Assembly: GCF_009905375.1 (NCBI RefSeq)
Contig: NC_133647.1
Coordinates: 52,758,506 to 52,822,505 of the forward strand
Length of the DNA: 64,000 nucleotides
Reading direction: 5' to 3'
Origin: Apium graveolens
Lineage: Eukaryota > Streptophyta > Magnoliopsida > Apiales > Apiaceae
Both the position numbers and the translations under genes were made by a program. The notes below the pieces were generated by a model, which saw only the letters and a program-made list of their open reading frames with translations, had not been told where the DNA came from and did no database searches. How positions within the stretch are numbered: the stretch's first letter is position 1; the number at the start of each line of letters is the position of its first letter. Shown piece by piece: positions 53,904 through 63,647 of the stretch.

Positions 53904-56900
53904 ATGGCACCCATAGTCAAGATTATGTCCTAAACTGGTTTTGTCTATAAAAAGAACAACTTTGTACCTTTGGTGAGCAAGCAGATGCCGGCGTCTGAAG
54001 ATTATCACAAGATGATGGACTTCATACTGAATTGCAAATTGAATTATGCCATGCTTGAATCCCCAACCATCTACTGTGAAGTTGTTGAGGAAATCCGGAC
54101 TACTGTAGTGTTCTGCATCAATGACAAGACTATTACCTTCACTTTCAAAGGTAATGAGCACTGTATCAACTGTGATGTACTTGAAAAGTGTTTTAAATTT
54201 CCTGAAAATAACACAATTGCTCTACACACAGACACTGATGTGAGCAACATGCTAGTCTCTATGGGTTATGCTCTAACTGCCACTAAGTTAGGTGAAGTTA
54301 GAAGATTAGGCCTTAGAAAAGAATGGAGTTTCTTGTGTGATTCCTTTATCAAAGTATATTTTGGTAAAGTCAGTAATTGTGATGTTGTATCTTATTCACT
54401 TGTGCATATGCTTTATATGCTTCTTAGTGATAAGTACTTCAACTTTAGCACTTATGTCATGTTTGAGATAGGGAGTAAGCTAGGGGATATTAGGAAGAGG
54501 TCTAAAAATATCTATTATGCTAGATTTTTCATGATGCTAGCTAATTTTGTTACTGAGAATCTCTCAATTTAGAACCCAATAAACAAGTTAGCTTGTTGGG
54601 TCCATGAGAGAAGAGTTATTGGTGATCTTAACAGGACCAATCATCACAAAGATGTTCCACTTGTGTACATGGCCATCATGGAACTTAAGCTCATTACTAG
54701 TTGCATCCTCCCAAAAGGATGTAACTATTGAACAAAGCTCTCAGCCAAGAGCACATGCCAAGAGGGTAAGGGACACCAACTCACCCCAAATTATGCCAGA
54801 AAGAAGAAATCCAAACCATTTGGGGATACACAGGGTGCACACACAGTGCCTACTGCAGTCAAAGACTCAGTACATGCAACATCACAAAGTCAGCTTGATG
54901 TGGCTCCAACAAATGTGATTGTCCACAGATGCAACAGTAGTCTCCACTGCAAACTCATTCATATCTTCTACTTTAAAGCATATTATTCATCCGTTAACAA
55001 GTGATTGTCCTTCGACGGATGTGCTTCACAGCAATCATCCCTTGACACTTAAAACTACTACTTCAACGGATGTTTCTCATCCGTTGATAGTCATTGCACC
55101 ACTTCCAATCTCTACAAATGTTACAAGTGCAGATGACCTAGTAGTAGTGCAATCACTCTTAGGTCTGAGGGAATGGAGTGAATTGAGTGAGAGGTTGGGT
55201 TGCTCCCAGGAAAAAAGAAAGGAAAAGAGTGAACAATTGCAGGCTATTTCTTTCAGCCTGGCAAAAGAAAGTGAGAGTAGTCCCACCTTAGTAGGTGAAG
55301 GTGAGGGTGTGAGGGTGGTGAGCCAAGGGGAGACCTTGATGCAACAAAATAGAGAAATTGAGAGAAAAGCAGGTACATCTGAATGGGAAAAGCCCATTGT
55401 AAGTGAGTTAATGGATGTCAATGAGGCTCACAAGAAACAACTAATTCAGCAAGAATATCAAGTTATTTTAGACTTTGTTTCCTTTGAAGCTGAGGCATTT
55501 ACTCACCCTGTGTCAGCCTATCAAGTTCTAGTTGAACAAGACAATGTGGCTTTAGAAAAGATGCTAAACTTGGTGCATATAACTGCTTTAATGCAAAAAG
55601 CAAAGGATGTCATCACAACCATACTATCTACAGCTGGTGATGACATTGATTATGGAACTGGTGGGTTTGAGGAGTTTTTTGGAGATGAAGATAATGATGA
55701 AGAAGAGCCAATGGATATAGGGGAGAAGAAGGCCCTAGCTCCAGATCTGGCATGCCATCTTTGGCATTTTCCAAGGAATGTGAAGCACACCACTTCAAGT
55801 CCGCTCTCATCCATCTCATTCAACAGACACAGACTGCTCTTCAATCTACCACCAATGCAAGCACCAAGAAGCTCCTACAGGAAAACCTTGACTCTCTACA
55901 ATGATATCAAATACAAGCTCTTCAACACAATCTAGATGTCACTTCAATTAAAACAGAGATTGCTCAAGTCAAGAAGGATGTCTCTGACAGATTGGATGCT
56001 AAATTTCCAGATACAATAGTGCTTGACATCACCAGACAGTTGAGGAAAAACCCTAGTTTTGCAACCAAAGTAGATTCCCTGGATACCAGACTAAAAGCAA
56101 TAGAAGCCTCTCTCACAGGTATCCAGTTATATCAAGCACAACAAACTCAATTTCTTCAAAAGCTGGTGGCTGCACAGACTTCTACCTCACCTCTACTTAA
56201 TGATAACAAAAAGGAGGAGAAAGAAGACTCACTTGTCCTAGTTAGTCAAGGAGGGTCAACAAGTGAGGGGGAGCAAGTGCTAAATGTTCAAGACAGCAAA
56301 GTAATTGTGCCAACAATTACCTACTGAAAACCACCAGTATTGGACATCATTGACCTTATTCAACTAGAAGCTGCTAAGTTGAAGTCAAGGGAACTCATCA
56401 ATCAAAGTGAAGTAGAGGCTGTTGAAAAAGTAGTAAATGCTGAGTGGCAAAAACTTGGTGAAAATATCGAAGAAAAATTTGGACAGATAGAGAAGCCAGA
56501 TAAAATATTTCATCACTACTCACACGTCAAGCAAATCTATGTGAATGAAATGAGTCTAGGTAGCTTGGAAAAAGGACTGAATTCATGCTTAAAGTATCCA
56601 AAAGCCAAAATGGTTTTGAAACCAAAAAGGAATTATCCAAAGTCATCAGACAAGAATCCCTTGGATCTCATGTTTGAGACTCCAAAACTAGATGAAAAGA
56701 AGCTGTTGGCAAGGTCCATTACATTATTCAAGAATCCAGCTGATTCAGTACTAAAGAGGAGAATTGCCAAAATCTATAGGAATGGTAAAGAAATTTGTGT
56801 GGTGGCTGGTCACCCTCAGTTTACAGCAGCTAAGAAAAAAAAAAGAATCAAGCAAGAAAAGAAGTTGGCTGCTCTAGATGCTAAAAAGCTCAAACAGAAA

Positions 56901-57925
56901 AAGAAGCAAGATGTTATCTTGGCTAAACTTCAAGCTGTCAAAACTATAAACGAGATCTCTGAGAAACCACCTGTGATTACTGAAGATCAAGATCAGAAAA
57001 TGCATCAGGACCACAACAGAAAAGAAGATTTAGATACAAGATCCATTCAAAAAGAAAATTGGACTTCAGTGATGAGGAAATGCAAGACTACATTGCCAAA
57101 CAGTCTACAACTGCAACTCAGACATCCAACCGCCCAGTGGTACATGAAGAATTCAAAGTGGATCCAACAAAGAACTTTCATGGTGAGCCAATAATTCCAA
57201 AGGATGAGCCGATAGAATGGGATGGTTTTCCAATTCTTGAACTAAATTTACCTATCTTTAACAAGCCAAAGAAAACAAAGATAAGAGCAACCAAGAAGAT
57301 CAAGCCTGTAACTCTCAGAAGCAAGACCTTAACCAAATCTTAACCCACAGTCAACAAGGGAGATCTTTTGTATATCTGTAATATCAAGGAGTTTTCAGAT
57401 ATGAACCTCTACTTGGATGAACTGGAAGAAGTAAGAGGAATTGATGCAAACAAACATCTTCCTGAAAGACTGGTTTTTAAATACAAGGCAGGGAGAGAAA
57501 TCTCATGGCCTCTTCACAGGATTCTTGAAAAACGATGCTCTGTACTGATAAAGATCTACTCATCCTTCAATAAGAACTTTAGATTCAATATGACTGCAAG
57601 GAGATTAGTTCTAAAAAAGATAGAAGATCTAAGGAGTAATAAAGCCAAGAATGCACTTCCAATAACTCTAACAATTCCCTTCATAGGAAGTAGAGTGCAT
57701 TTGAGGCCTTATTGGCGGATGGAATTCATGGATGACAAGGGCGTTAGAAGATTCTTCAGACTGGATGACCAATTAAGTATCTCTAGCAATGAGACTCTAT
57801 TGGATATGCAAGAAAATCTGGATCTATCTGAAGCTGATGAACTTGAATTTCACATACAACTCCAGAATTATATAGTAGAGAATAACAGGAAGCTTGGAAA
57901 GAAATCCAGACAATCAAGGAAATAG
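53904..57925 (+). pseudogene. env-like region of SIRE-C (about 1,330 codons, broken)
   Basis: The ATG at 53904 has a TAA at codon 10 (53931-53933). Then 53970-54572 is an open, globular N-terminal domain with the motifs WSFLCDSFIKVYFGK, YSLVHMLYMLLSDKYF and YYARFFMMLANF, followed by a TAG and frameshifts. 54919-55935 is acidic and charged. 55992-56327 and 56340-57194 are coiled-coil-rich and very Lys-rich (AAKKKKRIKQEKKL). After a frameshift near 57060, the frames at 57059-57343 and 57368-57925 give a compact C-terminal domain (GREISWPLHRILEKRC, FNMTARRLVLKKI) and the stop TAG. I see no signal peptide and no clear membrane segment over the whole length, so a viral envelope role is doubtful. 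Position after RNase H fits the SIRE extra ORF. Confidence 0.7.
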
Positions 57926-58115
57926 AAATCACCTGCTCAGTCTAGAGGAGCACCTTGATAATGATTGTGAGAACTCTTTGCACACTTTACTTTGTTCAAT
58001 TTTCAATAATTATTGGAGCACTTGTCAGTTTTATCTACTATTTTTCAATCTGTACATTTAGGGTATTTTGTTATCATCAAGTTTCTCTTAATTTATGGCT
58101 ACAATTCTAGTAGAC
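57926..58115 (+). other. Non-coding 3' end of SIRE-C
   Basis: 190 bp between the env-like stop and the PPT. Nothing is recognised. Confidence 0.5.
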
Positions 58116-58116
58116 A

Positions 58117-58130
58117 TAAATTGGGGGAGA
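58117..58130 (+). other. Polypurine tract of SIRE-C
   Basis: taaattgggggaga immediately before the LTR start TTGTTAGGAA. Confidence 0.85.
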
Positions 58131-58436
58131 TTGTTAGGAATATGGTGTGAACTTGATGATAAGATAAACAAAACACCTTAGTAGATTTAACTTAGTGAAT
58201 TTGTAGCTTTCAATGGATGATCACTTTCATTATACGTTGAAAGAGTAGCTTATGTAAAATAAGTTTAGTAGCACATTTCTACATACTTGTATGAACTTAG
58301 TGAACTAGACTTCTGAGAAATGTTTAATTCATGTTGACTACTAGATTGATATGCAAGATAGGTTGGTAAATTATAAATAGATGATGCCTTGCAATCTTGT
58401 ATAAGTGAAGTAGAGTTATCTGTCAAGAAAATAGTA

Positions 58437-58560
58437 TCAACGGATGTTTCACAAAGCTTCAACGGATGTTCAGTCAAGCTTCAACGGATGCTCAGATAAA
58501 GCCTCAACGGATGATCAACCAAAGTATCAACGGATGATCAACTACAGCTTCAACGAATGT
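58437..58560 (+). repeat. 22-23-bp array of TCAACGGATG in the SIRE-C LTR
   Basis: Copies start at 58437, 58459, 58481, 58504, 58527 and 58550 (steps 22, 22, 23, 23, 23). The last has one mismatch. Single decayed copies lie near 58208 and 58235. Confidence 0.92.
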
Positions 58561-58790
58561 TCAAATTCAAAAGAGCAAGTTATAGTGACTTGATAGTCAC
58601 ATGCGTTGATTGTATGCAAAAGGAATGTGGCAGCCTAATTACTGGTTTCAGAGAACAAAGAAGCATTATCATTTTCATGCAATTAAGAAGATATTCTAAG
58701 ATGTTGGAATAGAGTAATGAAGTAGCATTGAGGTAGACTAGATATAGTTTTGTTTTATTATCTTGTCTTACTATAATGTAAACTTGGTCA

Positions 58791-58798
58791 TATATAAA
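58791..58798 (+). promoter_or_regulatory. LTR TATA box of SIRE-C
   Basis: TATATAAA in ggtcatatataaacc, 231 bp after the motif array. Confidence 0.65.
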
Positions 58799-59167
58799 CC
58801 AAGTGCAGCAAGTAGAACAAACCAACCAAGCAAGCATAATTTTCAGAGAGATAGAAAAAGCTGTTTTTGTTAGGAATTTCTTTGTAGTTTGTTTGTTCAA
58901 CTTGTAAAGCAGATGTGAGCTATTCAAAGCTTTACAGAGTTCTCAATCTGATATACATATATCTCTAGTGGATCCTTTCAAATCCACCAGAAAGTTTTAA
59001 AGCCTTGTGTTTTATAACTTAGTGCTTTGATTTCTATTATCTTTATATTTCGCATTATTGCAAATCAAACACTATTATATGTATTAAGCAAGTTTAAAAT
59101 CTCAAAAAGAAGCCAGAATTACATTGAACCCCATTTTGTAATTCTTGTTGATTGTTAGGGAATAACA

Positions 59168-59618
59168 ACATCTTTTTGTTGTGATTATATAGTAGCCCAA
59201 ACAGATTAGAAGCCCTGAAAATCAGTTCTCTACTTGAAACAGGATTCTAACATCCCGACACGACGCAGGCGCGCGCTTCACCAGCACGGGCACGCTGTCT
59301 TTCTATATCTTCGGCGCGACTGCGCGCTACTGCAGCGCGGGCGCGCTGACATTCTGGAAAACCTCCTTTTGTTTGTTTTTCTGGCTGGTTTGAGATGGCG
59401 ATCCATGAGCAAACATCCATGACACCTTCTTAACACCTGATTAGCACCAAAGCAGTGCTAAATCACCTGGATCCTTTATTTATGCCTGAAATGCAAAACA
59501 CTACAAAAACACATCAAAAACACATCAAAAACACATCAAAAACATAAATAACTTGAGTACAAAATATCAATTTGAAGCTTTACGAAGCATTTTATGTTGA
59601 CATAAATGGCACTGAACA
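59168..59618 (-). repeat. Probable 3' LTR piece of the Athila-like element
   Basis: It starts (minus strand) TGTTCAGTGCC right after the PPT. It contains a triplicated aacacatcaaa word (59508-59545) and a GC-rich array (59257-59350). Its end is hidden at the SIRE-C junction. No gene is seen. Confidence 0.5.
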
Positions 59619-59665
59619 TACCCCCAAACTTGAATCGATGTTTATCCTCAAGCATAAACAGATTC
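59619..59665 (-). other. Polypurine tract with adjoining hairpin, Athila-like element
   Basis: Minus strand caagtttgggggta next to the LTR start. Upstream in the element a 7-bp stem (tgtttat 59639-59645 with ataaaca 59654-59660) is extended by gaatc/gattc after a 2-base bulge; the loop contains cctca. Confidence 0.65.
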
Positions 59666-60777
59666 AAAGAACAAGAAATAAAAATTCTTGAATGTAACCT
59701 ACATGAATACAACGATCCCAATAGATTAACTTAACCAATCGATAAGTGACATCTCAACAAATGCAGTTATTCACACCAGTTCAATCAAATCTCATAAATC
59801 AACTCATAAACCAGAAGCGTGCATGTGTGAAAATGCTTACAAGGTATACTATCGCAACTAGATCAATAATCACGACTCACTACTCATCAAGGCAATCACA
59901 AGGTTATAAATAGAATAAACGCTAAACCGAAAATGACTTATAACACTTCAATTTTATTTATCGGAGTTATACATGGATCCATGGTTTTATTGCTAAAACA
60001 TAATCAACACAAATATGCTTATTTGATCATGCAATGAGTGAGGTCCATAAAAGACTTATACAATAATACCCATGTAGCGAGCGTTAGGTTAGTGGATCTC
60101 AGACTATAAAAGCCTTAGGTCACTAGGCACAAAGTCCCCTAAGAACTTAATAACTCAAGTATTAAAGAGCCCACTCACGTGATTAATTATACATAACACT
60201 TTTTTTTCTTTTTTTCTTTTTTTTCTCTTTTCAATTTCTGAGCGAGTGCGTTTCGCTCCATCTCACTCAACCCTAGACTACTCATATAAAATGAGCCGGC
60301 TACTAGCCATTTGACACCTAGCCACAACTAGCATTGAAATCCTATGTTTTTCTCCAATTTTTTTTAAATATCCATGTTATTTTCAATTTCTGAGCGAGTG
60401 CGTTTTGCTCCATCTCACTCAACCCTAGACTACTCATATAAACATGCGATTAAACCTCGAAAAACAAACAAACCATGATCATGATCTAGCATACAAGCAA
60501 CCTATTTGACTTAGTGAAAAAAACTTGCTTTTAGCATGCAAATCAACTCGATAAAAATTAACATTCCTAAGTATGACATCACCACACTTGCATCAATATC
60601 ACAAATTAATCGCAAATTAACTAAGGGATCATGTTATAATGCAAATTCATGAATTATATGCAACATACTAATAACAAAATAAAAAATACTACATAATAAA
60701 TATTCAACTATATAAACTAAACTATCATGAATATACAAACTATATGGACTCACACAAACATATTCCTTAAACTATCA
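59666..60777 (-). other. Non-coding region of the Athila-like element
   Basis: No supported gene. It contains a 62-bp direct repeat (60229-60290 and 60381-60442), pyrimidine runs near 60200 and an AT-rich stretch. Confidence 0.6.
60229..60442. repeat. 62-bp direct repeat with a GAGCGA/TCGCTC stem
   Basis: Copies at 60229-60290 and 60381-60442 are alike except at one base (tttcgctc against ttttgctc). That base breaks the 6-bp stem present in the first copy. Confidence 0.88.
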
Positions 60778-60812
60778 CCCCCAAACTTAAAATTTTCACT
60801 GTCCTCAGTGAA
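60778..60812 (-). other. Second PPT-like tract with hairpin
   Basis: ccccc aaactt (60778-60788) followed by the perfect 7-bp stem ttcactg (60795-60801) / cagtgaa (60806-60812) with loop tcct. It has the same design as 59619-59665, about 1.15 kb away, and lies close to the end of the second ORF. Confidence 0.55.
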
Positions 60813-60859
60813 GGTAATAACAGGAATACCTACTCGGAATCACGATCATCACACTCAAT

Positions 60860-62045
60860 GGGTGGAGTGTCTAGAGGTGGATACACACAGTCCTCACCAA
60901 AAATTACCCACTGGATATCAACTCATGTGGCTCTGAATATTGTCCCCAACGCCTGGGTGAGATCATGTGCAACCCTGCCAGGATGTTATGCAACGCATCC
61001 ATCCTCCTCGCTAAGCGCCTATACTGCGTTAAACCCAAACCAACACTATCATCTGCTTACTGCTGCTGCTGTTGAGACTGGGAAAGACCGGCTTCTCCCA
61101 ACTGAGCTCTCCATACGGCTCTGCTCGCCTTATTCATCCCTCCAGCATATTCCTGAGGAGCGGGTTTTCCACATGGTAGATGGTCATAAGAGTAACCAAG
61201 CCCTTTCAGATCAGGCTTCCCACCGTACACTCCCGCATACTCAACAGCGTAAAACTGTCAATAGGAGCACTAGGAAGCTGAAGCTGCTTGTGTGCGGGCC
61301 AATGAACTCCAACAGCCACACATAGCTTCGTCACAATCGACGCATGGGGCATAGAACCCATAGTACTCCCACGAAGAAATCTCAAAATACCCTGATGAAT
61401 CACCATCCCGAGATCCACATAGTCTCCCTGAATAATGCCCAACAACAATCATGCACGATCCATAGTAACATCACGCACGTGAGAAGATGGCATAATTTTG
61501 GCACAAATAAAAGAATTCCATACACGTGGGAACCTGTTCATGCACGATGCAGAGAAAGTGGCATACTCATTCGTGCCCCTCTTGAACTTCCAGTGAGTCT
61601 CAAGCACACACAATGTAGCAACGATCAAATCTAAGTTAAAATCCTCCCTCATCTTCTCGTTCCAATTATCCTGATCTGGCCTCCTCTCGGGCTGCTCAAT
61701 CACCCTCCGAATCACCTCAGCACTGTACTATGCCGTCAACCCCCTCACCACAGTAAATATATTCTTCTCCGCCTTCGCATTCGTGTAGAACTCGCGAACC
61801 GCACTCATGGGCACAACAGTGGGTGCCTCGCAAAAAGCAACCCAACCCATCTCCATGATCATCTCCAACAACTTACCATCTTTCCCCGATGGCAGAAAAC
61901 CTCGCTTATTGGCTATGGGCTTCGAAAGTAGCCTTGTATACTCCACCTCAGCCTCCGGAGTTGCAAACCTGGGCCTCACACCCCCAAAACTAGAAAAATC
62001 AGTGGTGTTGCTGCTTACTTGAGTTCTTTGTCTTTTGGGTGCCAT
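60860..62045 (-). pseudogene. Second ORF of the Athila-like element (Transposase_32-like)
   Basis: ATG at 62045 (MAPKRQRTQVSS). Conserved-looking stretches: FATPEAEVEYTRLL, KRGFLPSGKDGKL, VREFYTNAKAEKN, WNSFICAKIMPSSH, GMVIHQGIL and SIVTKLCVAVGV. I recognise this as the putative plant transposon protein domain (Pfam Transposase_32) that follows pol in Athila elements, where it is sometimes called env-like. Stops at 61728-61730 (TAG) and 61446-61448 (TGA for Trp) interrupt one frame from 62045 to about 61206. A frameshift near 61250 leads to a Gln-rich tail (QSQQQQQADD) and helical C-terminus ending near 60860. No membrane segment is seen. Confidence 0.75.
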
Positions 62046-62638
62046 TGAAATTGAACAAGTTGAGAGAAAAGATAAGTGTTTAAGAGAGATTTGTTTTTGA
62101 GAATTTGAGAAGTGATGGAGAAGTTTGTGTATAAGTGTGTGTGTATATATAGGAATTTGAGAATATAATTGGTTATGGAAAATAAGTGGGAATTGATTAT
62201 GGGAGTAATGGGGTTGATTGAAATTGCTTTAGAGATGGGAAATATGGAAGTGGGAGAGTAAAATTCGGGTTTGGATTGATTTTATATTAAACCCCCCGAT
62301 TTTATGTTATTTCTTTCTCTCTTTTTTTCGACTACATGAATGTAGCGCGGCCGCCCCGCCTGGCAGCGCGGGCGCGCCATGCTACTGGAAAACCAGCACG
62401 GCCTCCACATATACCAGCCCGGGCGCGCGCACTTACTGGAAGATCAACGTGGCCGCCCTGCTTCGCAGCGCAGGCGCACCGTGCTACCGTAGTTGACACT
62501 GGATTTTTTTCTTTTTATGATTTTTATGTGTTTTTCTCCTTGCTTTCTTCTTCCTCTACCTACTAATGTATAATAAACTTGGGTTGCCTCCCAAGAAGCG
62601 ATTGCTTTACGTCGTTAGCTTATCGTAGAATCGTGAGA
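62046..62638 (-). other. Spacer between integrase and second ORF, with GC-rich array
   Basis: 62046-62335 is the probable leader or promoter region of the second ORF: AT-rich, with tgtgtgtatatatag at 62139-62153 (minus-strand ctatatatacacaca, a possible TATA about 95 bp before the ATG). 62336-62500 is strongly GC- and CpG-rich with repeats of cagcgcgggcgcgc. No gene is supported. Confidence 0.5.
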
Positions 62639-63134
62639 TCAAGTTGTCAACAAAATGGCACTAACCACCTCGCGGTTTTCCGTATCTATATAGTAATGCT
62701 TCAATCGATGTCCATTTACCTTGAATGCTTTGCCTGGATCATTCTCAAAAATCTCCACCGCTCCATGTGGAAACACAATTTTGACAACAAACGACCCTAA
62801 CCACCTTGACTTCAACTTTCCAGGAAAAACACAGAGACGAGAGTTAAACAAATGAACTTATTGCCCCAACACAAATGATTTGAGCACTAGACCCCAATCA
62901 TGCCACCTCTTGACCTTCTCCTTATACATTTTATTATTCTCATATGCTTGAAGTCTCGTCGAGTTCATTCAATTGAAGCATTCTTTTTTTACCAACTGCA
63001 TCCATATCAAGGTTCAACTTCTGCAAAGCCCAATACGCTTTGTGCTCTAGCTCTACAGGCAAATGACAACCTTTCCCATAAACCAGTTGAAACGGTGACA
63101 TGCCTAGCAGAGTATTGAATGCTGTTCGATACGC
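62636..63134 (-). pseudogene. Integrase C-terminal tail, Athila-like element
   Basis: Frame pieces read TAFNTLLGMSPFQLVYGK, LQLNELDE and, from 62851, [20 protein letters not shown] and [14 protein letters not shown], ending [10 protein letters not shown]. This is the usual Athila integrase end, without a chromodomain. A TGA at 63132-63134 (Trp in relatives) and a TAA near 62852 interrupt it. Confidence 0.83.
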
Positions 63135-63647
63135 TCAAACAGCTTCATCAAGCTTTAAAGACCAATCATTTCTTGACGGACACACAAATTTTTCCAAAAT
63201 GCGCTTGATCTCTCTGTTAGATACCTCAGCTTGACCATTAGTCTGAGGATAGTAGGCTGTAGCAATACGATGATTCACATTATACCTTTGCATCATGATA
63301 GTAAACTTGCAATTGCAGAAATACGATCCCTCGTCACTGATTATGACTCTTGGAGTCCCAAACCTTGTGAATATCTGCTTATGAAGGAAATTTAACACTA
63401 CCTTCACAACATTCGTCGGCAAAGCCTTGACTTCTACCCATTTCGGGACATAATCAACCGCCAACAAAATATACTGATTATTGCAAGATGAGATAAATGG
63501 CCCCATAAAGTCAATTCCCCAAACATCGAAGACCTCAACCTCGAGAAGCGCATTAAGAGGCATCTCATCCCTCTTGGACATATTACCCACACGCTGGCAT
63601 CGATCACATTTCAAAATGAACTGATGAGCATCCTTAAACAAAGTCAT
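63135..63647 (-). pseudogene. Integrase core, Athila-like element
   Basis: An open frame of 170 codons. It has the second half of the zinc finger (KCDRCQRVGNMSKRDEMP), then the core with GIDFMGPF (first Asp), IISDEGSYF (second Asp) and QTNGQAEVSNREIKRI (Glu). All catalytic residues are present. Confidence 0.88.

Larger units (their letters stand above)
51680..59167 (+). mobile_element. SIRE-C: third SIRE-like Ty1/copia element, 5' half missing
   Basis: It begins in the linker before RT (FDHHNST) and runs through RT, RNase H, spacer, internal TATA, a 4-kb env-like region, PPT and 3' LTR. Gag, protease, integrase and the 5' LTR are absent from the window, either left of Chromo-C or deleted. 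Confidence 0.85.
58132..59167 (+). repeat. 3' LTR of SIRE-C
   Basis: TGTTAGGAATATGG... to ...TTAGGGAATAACA, about 1,036 bp; the right end is judged by the ACA terminus. It holds the 22-23-bp motif array (58437-58560), a TATA box at 58791 and no gene. Confidence 0.78.

Noticed and set aside
53904..57925. True viral envelope gene in SIRE-C
   Set aside because: No signal peptide, furin-like site or membrane anchor seen in about 1,330 codons; only the position after RNase H suggests env.
59257..59350. GC-rich block as bacterial contamination or transfer
   Set aside because: The same words recur at 62340-62500 within one Athila-like element, so they belong to it.
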